Positions 27,326 to 35,200 of a DNA stretch of 64,000 nucleotides are shown here, piece by piece. Below the pieces are notes generated by a model, which worked only from the letters and a program-made list of their open reading frames with translations, ran no database searches and was not told the origin of the DNA. Source of the stretch: Actinopolymorpha rutila (lineage in GTDB: Bacteria; Actinomycetota; Actinomycetes; Propionibacteriales; Actinopolymorphaceae); assembly GCF_013407855.1 (NCBI RefSeq), contig NZ_JACBZH010000001.1, forward strand, positions 2,108,001 through 2,172,000. The letters run 5' to 3'. How positions within the stretch are numbered: the first letter of the stretch is position 1; the number at the start of each line of letters is the position of its first letter. A program made the translations under genes and the position numbers.

Positions 27326-27459
27326 GGGACCAGACGGGCATCCGGGGTGTGGTGCGAACACACCCCGGGCCTGGACCGGTGACTCTCCGACGGCCCGGAA
27401 CCGGCCGGGAACGGTGGGTCACGTGACCGGACGTACGTCGGTGTGCCACACTGGCCCAC

Positions 27460-27492
27460 ATGGTCGCCTCGTACACCGTGATCATTACCTAG
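27460..27492 (+). CDS. Leader peptide of the cimA attenuator
   Basis: ATG 27460 opens a 10-codon frame reading MVASYTVIIT and ending at TAG 27490-27492. Codons GTC, GTG, ATC and ATT give two Val and two Ile, and there are two Thr (the other route to isoleucine). No Shine-Dalgarno sequence is visible and CACACT lies just upstream, so the peptide may be made from a leaderless transcript. A hairpin and an intrinsic terminator follow directly. Confidence 0.8.
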   Translation: MVASYTVIIT

Positions 27493-27522
27493 GCGCGCCG
27501 GACACCACCCCGTCCCGCGCGC
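27493..27522 (+). promoter_or_regulatory. Leader hairpin of the cimA attenuator
   Basis: GCGCGCCGGAC (27493-27503) pairs with GTCCCGCGCGC (27512-27522) with one C-C mismatch, starting at the base after the leader stop codon. The 5' arm shares GCGCGCCGG with the ilvB leader hairpin. A ribosome stalled on the Ile codons would cover its 5' arm. Confidence 0.6.
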
Positions 27523-27524
27523 AG

Positions 27525-27556
27525 ACCTCTCGCACCCCGCGAGAGGTTTTTTGTTT
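27525..27556 (+). terminator. Attenuator terminator upstream of cimA
   Basis: ACCTCTCGC (27525-27533) and GCGAGAGGT (27539-27547) form a 9-bp stem around ACCCC, followed by TTTTTTGTTT. It lies 103 bp before the cimA start. Confidence 0.87.
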
Positions 27557-27658
27557 GTCTGCTCCGGTCCCACCCCTCGACCGAGGCCGCAGGCACACTG
27601 ACCCCCACCCGAACCCGCAACCAGACTTCGATTTCCGGTTCGCAAGGAGCGTCCCCCG

Positions 27659-29257
27659 ATGAGCGACTTCCACGTGTACGACACGACGTTGCGCGACGGG
27701 GCCCAGCAAGAGGGCCTCAGCCTGTCGGTCGAGGACAAGCTGGCGATTGCCCGCCACCTCGACGAGCTCGGGGTCGGCTACATCGAGGGCGGGTGGCCCG
27801 GCGCCAACCCGAAGGACACGGAGTTCTTCCGCCGGGCGGGGGAGGAGCTCCGGCTCGGCCGGGCCACGCTCGCGGCGTTCGGCGCCACCCGCCGCGCCGG
27901 GGTGAAGGCCGCCGACGACCCGCTGGTCCGCGCGCTGCGCGACTCCGGCGCCGGCGTGGTCACGTTGGTGGCCAAGAGCCATGACCGGCACGTCGAGCAC
28001 GCGCTGCGCACCACGCTGGCGGAGAACCTCGCGATGGTCCGCGACACCGTGGGGTTCCTGCGCGCCGGCGGTCAGCGCGTCTTCCTGGACGCCGAACACT
28101 TCTTCGACGGCTACCGTGACAACCCGGCGTACGCGCTGGAGGTGGTGCGGGTGGCCGCCGAGGCGGGCGCGGACGTCGTGGCGCTGTGCGACACCAACGG
28201 CGGCATGCTGCCCGACCAGGTGGGTGAGGTGGTGACGAACGTGCTCGCCGGCACCGGTGCGCGGGTGGGCATCCACTGCCACAACGACGCGGGCTGTGCG
28301 GTGGCCAACACCATCGCCGCGGTCGACGCCGGCGCCACCCACGTGCAGGGAACGCTCAACGGCTACGGCGAACGCACCGGCAACGCCGACCTGGTGACCA
28401 TCGTGGCCAACCTCCAGCTCAAGCGGGGCATGAGTCTGGTGCCCACGGACGCGTTGCGGGAGGCGACCCGGATCTCCCACGCGGTCGCCGAGCTCACCAA
28501 CATCCCGCCGTACTCCCGTCAGCCCTACGTCGGCGCGTCCGCCTTTGCGCACAAGGCGGGGCTGCACGCCAGCGCGATCAAGGTGGACCCGAACCTCTAC
28601 CAGCACGCCGATCCCGCCGACGTCGGCAACGACATGCGGCTGCTGGTGTCGGACATGGCCGGCCGGGCGAGCATCGAGCTGAAGGGCCGCGAGCTGGGTT
28701 ACGACCTCGCCGGTGACCGTGAGCTGGTGACCCGGATCACCGACCGGGTGAAGGAGATGGAGGCGCGCGGCTACACGTTCGAGGCGGCCGACGCGTCGTT
28801 CGAGCTGTTGTTGATGGAGGAGGTCGAGGGAGTACGCCCGACGTTCTTCGAGGTGGAGTCCTGGCGGGTGCTGACCGACTCCCGGCCGGGTGAGGAGGCG
28901 CTGTCGGAGGCGACGGTCAAGCTGCGCGCCGGCGGCGAACGCACGATCGTCACCGGTGAGGGCAACGGTCCGGTCAACGCGCTGGACGCCGCTCTGCGCG
29001 GGGCGATCGGGCAGGCGCACCCGGTGGTGGACAAGCTCGACCTGATCGACTACCGCGTGCGCATCCTCGACACCGGTCACGGGACCGACGCGGTGATCAG
29101 AGTTCTGATCCAGCTGTCCGACGGTGAGGAGTCGTGGGAGACCGTCGGGGTCGGGCACAACATCATCGAGGCGTCGTGGGAGGCGCTGGTGGACGGTGTG
29201 ACGTACGCCCTGGTGCGGGCCGGGGTCGAGCCGACCTCCGCGGCTCAGCAGGCCTGA
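27659..29257 (+). CDS. cimA: (R)-citramalate synthase
   Basis: CimA condenses pyruvate with acetyl-CoA to citramalate, a threonine-independent entry to isoleucine whose later steps use LeuCD and LeuB. The 532 residues show YDTTLRDGAQQEG at the start, GYIEGGWPGANPKD (typical of CimA rather than LeuA), the metal motif GIHCHNDAGCAVAN near residue 205, GTLNGYGERTGNADL and a C-terminal allosteric LeuA-dimer domain. AAGGAG at 27644-27649 supports ATG 27659. The last 13 bp overlap the convergent gene. Expression is probably controlled by the leader peptide and terminator at 27460-27556. A diverged LeuA is the alternative, but the N-terminal blocks favour CimA. Confidence 0.93.
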   Translation: MSDFHVYDTTLRDGAQQEGLSLSVEDKLAIARHLDELGVGYIEGGWPGANPKDTEFFRRAGEELRLGRATLAAFGATRRAGVKAADDPLVRALRDSGAGVVTLVAKSHDRHVEHALRTTLAENLAMVRDTVGFLRAGGQRVFLDAEHFFDGYRDNPAYALEVVRVAAEAGADVVALCDTNGGMLPDQVGEVVTNVLAGTGARVGIHCHNDAGCAVANTIAAVDAGATHVQGTLNGYGERTGNADLVTIVANLQLKRGMSLVPTDALREATRISHAVAELTNIPPYSRQPYVGASAFAHKAGLHASAIKVDPNLYQHADPADVGNDMRLLVSDMAGRASIELKGRELGYDLAGDRELVTRITDRVKEMEARGYTFEAADASFELLLMEEVEGVRPTFFEVESWRVLTDSRPGEEALSEATVKLRAGGERTIVTGEGNGPVNALDAALRGAIGQAHPVVDKLDLIDYRVRILDTGHGTDAVIRVLIQLSDGEESWETVGVGHNIIEASWEALVDGVTYALVRAGVEPTSAAQQA

Positions 29258-30270
29258 CCCGGGTCCGGACCGGCGAGCGCGAGCAGGCCGTCGCACGCGC
29301 GGACCAGGTCGTCGCGCAGCACCCCGGCGCGTTCGGCGAAGCCTCGCTGGGCGGCGGCGTACTCCGACCGTCCCTCCGGGGTCTCGATCGGGACCGGCCG
29401 GTAGCCCAGCGCGGACAGGTCGTACGGCGAGGCCCGCATGTCCAGCTCACGGATCTCCCGGGCGAGCTCGAAACAGTCCGCGACCAGCTCCGAACGCACG
29501 TGCGGGGACAGCTTGTACGCCCACTTGTAGAGGTCCATGTTGGCGTGCAGGCACCCGGGCTGTTCGAGGTCACGCTGGGTCTCGCGGTCCGGGCGCAGGG
29601 TGTTGCGGGGCCGCGCCGGTCCGGTGAAGAAGCGGTACGCGTCGAAGTGCGAGCAGCGGATCCGGTGCGACTCCACCAGTTGGTCGGTGCCCTCGGCACC
29701 CAGGCGCAGCGGCCACGTGGAGTGCCGGACCTGCTCCTGGGACAGCCGGTAGACCATGGCCCACTCGTGCAGGCCGAAGCAGCCGAGGAACGCCGGCCGC
29801 GCACGGGTCGCGGCGAGGAGATCCCGGATCCAGCGAATCGTGTCCACCCGGGCCGCGAGCGTGGCCGGGTCGACCACCATGCCCGCGGGTACGGCGATGT
29901 AGTCGCGGTTGTCGCCGTACGCCGACGCCGCCCGGGCCGCGTCGCCGGCCAGCACCACGCCGGCACCGGGATGCCAGCGGCGCAGCCGGGCCGGGCGGTG
30001 GGAGTAGTAGGTGAACAGGAAGTCCTCGACCGGATGAGCGCGGCGTTCCCCTCGCCGGTGCAGGTGGGGCCCCAGCCAGGCGTCCACCCGGAGAACGTGG
30101 GCGTCGCGGCGCGCCTGCCATACCTGCTCGCAGAGCACCTCGGTGGCCGGGACCGACTCGGCGACCGACCCGGCGGCCGACCCGGTGACCGAGCCGGTGA
30201 CCGACTCGGCGACCGACCCGGTGACGGACCTCGAGGAGCCGCCTGGACGGGTGGGACCGGGTGCGCTCAC
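29245..30270 (-). CDS. Conserved actinobacterial protein (often labelled 3-methyladenine DNA glycosylase)
   Basis: The 341-residue product matches a conserved actinobacterial family with the blocks [91 protein letters not shown] and [20 protein letters not shown] (each shown within limits of the family pattern). Database entries often call it a DNA glycosylase, but I see no helix-hairpin-helix glycosylase motif, so the function is open. GTG 30270 is a guess: homologues fit better with GTG 30138, which would remove a repeat-encoded N-terminus. It is convergent with cimA and divergent from FAH. Confidence 0.7.
   Translation of the reverse strand: MSAPGPTRPGGSSRSVTGSVAESVTGSVTGSAAGSVAESVPATEVLCEQVWQARRDAHVLRVDAWLGPHLHRRGERRAHPVEDFLFTYYSHRPARLRRWHPGAGVVLAGDAARAASAYGDNRDYIAVPAGMVVDPATLAARVDTIRWIRDLLAATRARPAFLGCFGLHEWAMVYRLSQEQVRHSTWPLRLGAEGTDQLVESHRIRCSHFDAYRFFTGPARPRNTLRPDRETQRDLEQPGCLHANMDLYKWAYKLSPHVRSELVADCFELAREIRELDMRASPYDLSALGYRPVPIETPEGRSEYAAAQRGFAERAGVLRDDLVRACDGLLALAGPDPGQAC
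30151..30234. repeat. 12-bp tandem repeat (seven units)
   Basis: Seven head-to-tail units vary around GACCGACYCGGY, the last unit diverging. On the minus strand they would encode tetrapeptides of the TGSV/AESV type at the N-terminus of the neighbouring gene; on the plus strand they lie upstream of the FAH start. Confidence 0.85.
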
Positions 30271-30385
30271 GGGAGCCACCGTACCCGCGGCCAACCCGGG
30301 CCCGACCCACGCCGACCCGCGCCTACCGGCCGCGCCCGGTAGGCTGCGCACGCCGGTAGGTTCGACAGATGGAGGCCAGAGCCCC

Positions 30386-31165
30386 TTGCGCATCGCCCGC
30401 TTTAGTGCCGGCGACGACCCCAGATACGCCGCGGTCGAAGGTGAACCGGGCGCGGAGGTCCTCGCCGTCCTCGACGGAGATCCGCTCTACCGCCAGGTGC
30501 AGTTGACCGGCGAACGCCTGCCGCTCGCCGACGTGCGACTGCTCGCCCCGGTCATCCCCCGCAGCAAGGTGATCGGCATCGGCCGCAACTACGCCGAGCA
30601 CGCCGCCGAGCTGGGCAACGAGGTGCCGGAGGAGCCGCTGGTCTTCCTCAAGCCGAACACCTCGGTGATCGGCCCCGGCGACGGCATCGTCCACCCACCG
30701 CAGACCAGCGACCTGCATTACGAAGGCGAGCTGGCCGCGGTGATCGGCCGGATCTGCCGGCACGTGCCGGTCGAACGCGCTGCCGAGGTCGTCTTCGGCT
30801 ACACCATCGGCAACGACGTCACCGCCCGCGACCTGCAGCGGTCGGACAAGCAGTGGGCGCGGGCCAAGGGGTTCGACACGTTCTGCCCGCTCGGCCCGTG
30901 GATCGACACCAGCCTGGACGTGTCCGACCTCGCGGTGACCACGACCGTCGGCGGGGAGGTACGCCAGTCCGGGCGTACGTCCCAGATGATCCACGACGTC
31001 GCCTCGCTGATCTCCTACGTCAGCAGCTTCATGACGCTGCTGCCGGGCGACGTCATCCTCACCGGTACGCCCGCGGGTGTCGGCCCGATGCGGGTGGGTG
31101 AGGAGGTGTCGGTGACCGTGGAAGGCCTCGGCACCCTCACCAACCGGGTGATCGGGCATGGCTAG
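30386..31165 (+). CDS. Fumarylacetoacetate hydrolase family protein
   Basis: Metal-dependent C-C hydrolase or decarboxylase of the FAH superfamily, 259 residues. The domain shows [30 protein letters not shown], the metal-binding [35 protein letters not shown] and [11 protein letters not shown]. The start TTG 30386 is supported by GGAGG at 30371-30375; the open frame continues upstream through the repeat region. It overlaps gltX by 8 bp. The FAH-gltX pair is conserved in actinomycetes. The exact substrate is unknown. Confidence 0.9.
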   Translation: MRIARFSAGDDPRYAAVEGEPGAEVLAVLDGDPLYRQVQLTGERLPLADVRLLAPVIPRSKVIGIGRNYAEHAAELGNEVPEEPLVFLKPNTSVIGPGDGIVHPPQTSDLHYEGELAAVIGRICRHVPVERAAEVVFGYTIGNDVTARDLQRSDKQWARAKGFDTFCPLGPWIDTSLDVSDLAVTTTVGGEVRQSGRTSQMIHDVASLISYVSSFMTLLPGDVILTGTPAGVGPMRVGEEVSVTVEGLGTLTNRVIGHG

Positions 31166-32663
31166 GGAGGGTTCAAGTAGGGGCTCGACCCCTACCCGAA
31201 CCAGGTTCGCGCCCTCACCGAGCGGTGACCTCCACGTCGGCAACGTCCGAACCGCGTTGTACTCCTGGGCCTGGGCGCGCCACTGTGGCGGCAGCTTCGT
31301 GGTCCGGATCGAGGACACCGACCGGTCCCGGGTGTCACCGGAGGCGGTGAGCGGGGCGATCGACGCGCTGCGCTGGCTGGGCCTGGACTGGGACGAGGGA
31401 CCCGACGTCGGCGGGGAGTTCGGGCCGTACCGCCAGAGCGAGCGGCTGTCGCTGTACCGCGAGTGGGTCGACAAGTTCCTCGCCGACGGTACGGCGTACC
31501 ACTGCTACTGCTCGCAGGAGGAACTCGACGGCGAGCGGGACGAGCAACGCACCCAGGGGTTGCCCTCGGGATACGCCGGGCACTGCCGCGAACTCACCAC
31601 CGCACAGGTCACCGCGTACCGCCGGGAGGGCAGGCGGCCGCTGGTCCGCTTCCGGATGCCGGAAGGCGCCACGGTCGTACGCGACACCATCCGCGGCGAG
31701 ATCGTCTTCGACCACGCGAACGTGCCCGACTTCGTGGTGCAGCGCTCCGACGGGTATCCGCTCTACAACCTCGCGGTGTCGGTGGACGACGCCATGATGA
31801 GGATCACCCACATCGTCCGCGGCGACGACCTGCTGGCCTCCACGCCTCGCCAGATCGCCATCCACGCGGCGATGGGGGTGGCCGAGGCCGACCTGCCCGT
31901 CTACACGCACACCCCGGACATCCTGGCCGCGGACGGTCTGCCGCTGTCGTCGTGGCGCCAGGCGGCGGGCATCTCGTGGTACCGCGACCACGGCTACCTC
32001 CCGGAGGCGGTGGTCAACTACCTCGCGCTGCTGGGCTGGTCGCCGGGCGGTGACCGGGAGGAGCTGACGCTGGATGCGCTGGTGGAGTCGTTCGACCTCG
32101 AACGCGTGGGCGCGACGGCCGGCCGGCTCGACCCACGCAAGCTGGACGCCATCAACGGCGACAAGATCCGCGCCCTCCCGCCGGATGAACTCGTCGGGCG
32201 GACCATGCCGTTCCTCGCCCGGGCCGGTCTGGTGAGCGAGCCGCCGACACCGGAGCAGGCTCGTACGGTCGCGGCCGCCGCCCCGCTGATCCAGGAGCGC
32301 CTCGTCCACCTCACCGAGGCGGCCGACCTGCTGGCGTTTCTGCTGGTGCCCGAGTACGCCTTCGACGTCGACCCGGAGGCGGCCGCCCGGATCCTCACCG
32401 AGGACGCCAAGGCGGTGCTGGAGGCCGCCGAGGCGGCGTTGCGGGCGTTGCCGGACTGGACCGACGAGTCGATCGAACGCGCGTTGCGGCGCACTCTCGT
32501 CGACGAACTCGGCCGCCGGCCCAAGCGGGCGTTCGGGCCGGTGCGCGTGGCGGTGACGGGGAACAGAGTGTCGCCCCCGCTGTTCGAGTCGCTGACCCTG
32601 CTGGGCCGCGCACGCACGCTGGCCAGGATCCGCCGTGCGCTCGACCATCACGTTGGCGTCTGA
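31158..32663 (+). CDS. gltX: Glutamyl-tRNA synthetase with degenerate KMSKS loop
   Basis: GltX charges tRNA(Glu), and tRNA(Gln) in species using GatCAB. The 501 residues are full length: Rossmann fold with the HIGH-type motif [13 protein letters not shown] (His26, Gly28, Asn29), the IEDTD loop, the [11 protein letters not shown] zinc-like insertion, [13 protein letters not shown], and a complete anticodon-binding half ([18 protein letters not shown] onward). Where relatives have KKLSKR, this protein reads LPLSSWRQ at about residues 261-268, so both catalytic-loop lysines are missing. The surrounding sequence aligns without a frame break. The ATG at 31158 overlaps FAH by 8 bp. It sits at the usual gltX locus. 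Either the enzyme uses an altered loop or another gltX exists. Confidence 0.9.
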   Translation: MAREGSSRGSTPTRTRFAPSPSGDLHVGNVRTALYSWAWARHCGGSFVVRIEDTDRSRVSPEAVSGAIDALRWLGLDWDEGPDVGGEFGPYRQSERLSLYREWVDKFLADGTAYHCYCSQEELDGERDEQRTQGLPSGYAGHCRELTTAQVTAYRREGRRPLVRFRMPEGATVVRDTIRGEIVFDHANVPDFVVQRSDGYPLYNLAVSVDDAMMRITHIVRGDDLLASTPRQIAIHAAMGVAEADLPVYTHTPDILAADGLPLSSWRQAAGISWYRDHGYLPEAVVNYLALLGWSPGGDREELTLDALVESFDLERVGATAGRLDPRKLDAINGDKIRALPPDELVGRTMPFLARAGLVSEPPTPEQARTVAAAAPLIQERLVHLTEAADLLAFLLVPEYAFDVDPEAAARILTEDAKAVLEAAEAALRALPDWTDESIERALRRTLVDELGRRPKRAFGPVRVAVTGNRVSPPLFESLTLLGRARTLARIRRALDHHVGV

Positions 32664-32707
32664 CGAGCGGGACCGGCCCGTCGTACGGACGTGCTGGTCG
32701 GCGGTCG

Positions 32708-33664
32708 TCACAGCGAAGGTTCGTGGCCGGGATGGCCCGCCGTCCACTGCCGGAGCTTCTCGGGGTTGCGTACGGCCCACACATGTGTGATCCGGTCGCC
32801 CGCGATGTCGAACGCGTACACGGTCACGACGACGCCGTCGTGCTCGGCGACCAGGCCGGGCTGACCGTTGACGGTACGCTCCAGGATCGTCAGATCGGTC
32901 AGCCTGCCGGCGAGATCGACGAGGCCACGCGCGATCTGGACGGCGCCTTCGACCGGGCGGCGGGCGGTGGTGGCGAGGCCGCCGCCGTCACCGGTCGCCG
33001 TGACATCGGGGTCGAGGAGGCCGATGAGGGCGCCGATGTCCTTGGCTTCCCAGGCCTGCCTGAAGTTCCTGACGATGGCGGCCTGCCGGGCAATCGGGGT
33101 CGCGGGTGCCCGCGACGTGCGGATGCGCCGGCGGGCCGATGACGCCAGTTGGCGACAGGCCGTCGGTGTGCGGCCGACGATGTCGGCGACTTCGGCGAAG
33201 GGATAGCCGAAGACGTCGTGGAGAACGAAGGCGACGCGTTCGGCCGGGGTCATCGATTCGAGTACGACGAGGAAGGCCATGCTGATCGACTCGTCGAGGG
33301 TGACACGGTCGGCTGGGTCGCTGGTGGTGCCCGTTCGACCGCCTGACCACTCCGCCGGTTCGGGAAGGGGCTCGGGGATCCAGTCCCCGACGTACTGCTC
33401 CCGTCGGGCTCGTGCCGAGCCGAGCACGTTGAGGCAGATGCGTCCGGCGACCTTGGTCAGCCATGCGCCGGGGGATTCGATGGCTTGCCGCTGCTGTGCG
33501 GGCAGGGCGTACCAGCGGACGTAGGTTTCCTGCACGGCGTCCTCGGCTTCGGCGAGTGAGCCGAGGAGCCGGTAGGCGAGGTTGATCAGCCGACGCTGCT
33601 CGCTCATGATCGCCATCGGGCTCGGGTCGGGTCGGCCGTCTCCCGGTTCGGATGGGGTGGTCAT
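32708..33664 (-). CDS. ECF41-type RNA polymerase sigma factor with SnoaL-like C-terminal domain
   Basis: A 318-residue sigma factor: sigma2 (about 20-90, EQRRLINLAYRLLGSLAEAEDAVQETYVRW), the linker with DWIPEPLPE, sigma4 (MTPAERVAFVLHDVFGYPFAEVADIVGRT), then a C-terminal SnoaL-like domain ending in the ECF41 hallmark NPEKL. In this group the extension regulates the sigma factor in cis and no separate anti-sigma is needed. It is divergent from a carboxymuconolactone-decarboxylase-like gene, the typical ECF41 partner. TGTCACC at 33667-33673 resembles an ECF41 -35 element, but the -10 is poor. Confidence 0.9.
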   Translation of the reverse strand: MTTPSEPGDGRPDPSPMAIMSEQRRLINLAYRLLGSLAEAEDAVQETYVRWYALPAQQRQAIESPGAWLTKVAGRICLNVLGSARARREQYVGDWIPEPLPEPAEWSGGRTGTTSDPADRVTLDESISMAFLVVLESMTPAERVAFVLHDVFGYPFAEVADIVGRTPTACRQLASSARRRIRTSRAPATPIARQAAIVRNFRQAWEAKDIGALIGLLDPDVTATGDGGGLATTARRPVEGAVQIARGLVDLAGRLTDLTILERTVNGQPGLVAEHDGVVVTVYAFDIAGDRITHVWAVRNPEKLRQWTAGHPGHEPSL

Positions 33665-33809
33665 GGTGTCACCGGCTCCCTCGGTCGCGTGTCCTCACCG
33701 GTTCGACAAGGCAGCGCCCCCGAACGTGACGTAGGTGCCTCGCTCACATATCGAGCGGCTGTGTTGTCGGGCTCGTAGACACCATTCAGCGCAGGAAGGA
33801 CACCTCGCC

Positions 33810-34328
33810 ATGTCCACGTCAAGCACGATCGACGCGACGACGGAGCAGGACGGCATCCAGTCGCGTCTGCCCAACCTCATCCATCTCTTCCCCGAGATGG
33901 CAAAACTCTCCGGAGCCGTGCGTAACGCCGTCCGGAACGGCCCGGTTCCGCAGGCCACCATCGGCCTGATGCTGCTCCGCGCCGCGCAGGTCGTCGGCTC
34001 CACCTACCACGCCGTCTCCTTGACCGACAACCTCCGCAAAGCCGGGGAAACCGAGAAGCGCATCACCGCTGTGGCGACCTGGCAGGGCGCCCCCTACTTC
34101 ACCGAGGCCGAACGGGTCGCACTGGAACTCGTGGAGGCCGTCCTCGCCCCGAATCCGTTCGGGGAACGCGTCTGCGACGAAGTGTTCGCCAGGGCGTCCG
34201 CGCTCTACGACGAAGAGGCGCTGTGGACGCTCACCATGGCGATGGGCCACTTCTGTTTGTTCGTCCCGGTCGCTCTCATCGGCAAGCCGATCCCCGGTCG
34301 GCCCATCGGGAAGAACTACAGCGAGTAG
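33810..34328 (+). CDS. Carboxymuconolactone-decarboxylase/AhpD-like protein without the CxxC motif
   Basis: A 172-residue all-helical CMD-family protein of the type that accompanies ECF41 sigma factors. The core is LRAAQVVGSTYHAVSLTDNL, then AVATWQGAPYFTEAERVAL and ALWTLTMAMGHFCLF. The AhpD redox motif (CxxCxxxH) is replaced by the segment GSTYHAVSL, so thiol peroxidase function is unlikely. GGAAGGA at 33793-33799 supports ATG 33810. It is probably expressed under the divergent sigma factor. Confidence 0.82.
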   Translation: MSTSSTIDATTEQDGIQSRLPNLIHLFPEMAKLSGAVRNAVRNGPVPQATIGLMLLRAAQVVGSTYHAVSLTDNLRKAGETEKRITAVATWQGAPYFTEAERVALELVEAVLAPNPFGERVCDEVFARASALYDEEALWTLTMAMGHFCLFVPVALIGKPIPGRPIGKNYSE

Positions 34329-34408
34329 GTGGCGGACGTACGAGTGTGTCCGGTTGCCGTCCATGCGCGGCCCTCGGACGCACTCGTACGTTGCTCGAAG
34401 CAGATGAC

Positions 34409-35200
34409 CTACGCATTGGCGCTCTGCGCGACTTCGCCGCCGGTGGCGGTGGCCGCCGGGCGGGGTTGCGCGGTCAGGCCCGCCGCACGCCGGGCCCTTA
34501 CCCGCTTGATGTACCACATGTTCCAGGTGAGCAGGACGGCGAAGCCCGCGATCCCCAGCACCGACGACAGTCCGGCCATCACGTCGACCGGAAGCAGGTA
34601 GACGAGGATCACCCGCAGGGTCGCCTCCACCAGCAGGCCGACACCCCAGCCCGCCGACAGAACGACGAACGTACGCCGGAAACCGGGGGAGGAGTGCCAC
34701 ATGTCCTCCCAGCCGGCCCGGGCGGCCTCGGTGCGCGCCGAGAACCTGCGGGCGGCGTAGAAGATCAGCGGCCGGCCGACGAAACAACTGCCCAGAAAGG
34801 CCAGCCCGGCCGCGCCGGTGCCGAAGGACTCCTTCGCCAGCAGGAAGCGTTCGTCGCCGGTGACGAACGACATGACCAGGCCGAAACCGAAGATCGCCAC
34901 CATGAACGCCGCGAACGCGTCGAACGTGCGCGCCCTGATCGCGACGTAGGCCACCCGGATGCCGGCGACCAGGGTGCCGGCGAGCAGCGAGGCGTACGGA
35001 CTGGCGCCGAGGGCCCGGCAGGCGTAGTAGGCGGCGATCGAGGGAACGACGTCCCACACCATTCCCAGCAGGATCTCGCGGAACGGCGGTCGTCCACCGG
35101 GCTGCGCGGCGAGGGCATCGGCCTCGGAGGTGTGCTCGGTGCGGTCGGTGCGGTCGGTGCGCTGGCTGCTGTCGCTGCTGCTGTGGTCAGGCGCGGTCAT
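34409..35200 (-). CDS. VC0807-family integral membrane protein
   Basis: A 263-residue protein with a hydrophilic Asp/Thr/Arg-rich N-terminus (about 35 residues) and six or seven hydrophobic segments. Family-like features are MVWDVVPSIAAYYACRALG, SFVTGDERFLLAKES, FVGRPLIFYAARRF and a C-terminal helix before a basic, Ala-rich tail. Function is unknown for the family. Its ATG overlaps the stop of the carotenoid oxygenase gene (ATGA), so the two are translationally coupled and may act on one pathway. Confidence 0.8.
   Translation of the reverse strand: MTAPDHSSSDSSQRTDRTDRTEHTSEADALAAQPGGRPPFREILLGMVWDVVPSIAAYYACRALGASPYASLLAGTLVAGIRVAYVAIRARTFDAFAAFMVAIFGFGLVMSFVTGDERFLLAKESFGTGAAGLAFLGSCFVGRPLIFYAARRFSARTEAARAGWEDMWHSSPGFRRTFVVLSAGWGVGLLVEATLRVILVYLLPVDVMAGLSSVLGIAGFAVLLTWNMWYIKRVRARRAAGLTAQPRPAATATGGEVAQSANA

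Larger units (their letters stand above)
26944..27459 (-). promoter_or_regulatory. Long leader of the ABC-F gene, also the divergent cimA upstream region
   Basis: This gene-free 516 bp separates abcF (minus) from the cimA leader (plus). Read in the abcF direction it holds, in order, the palindrome at 27323-27308, hairpin segments 1 to 4 (27285 to 27163), then about 220 nt to the ATG with no obvious gene or terminator U tract. A 25-codon frame (GTG 27281 to TGA 27204) spans segments 1 to 3, so its translation could change the folding. It has no good ribosome site, so it is only a possibility. Confidence 0.6.

Noticed and set aside
27485-29296. 603-codon open frame opposite cimA
   Set aside because: Antisense shadow of a well-supported gene, low-complexity composition and no ribosome site.
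31930-31990. Frameshift explaining the altered KMSKS loop of GltX
   Set aside because: Sequence on both sides aligns in the same frame and no compensating shift restores KLSKR, so substitution rather than frameshift.
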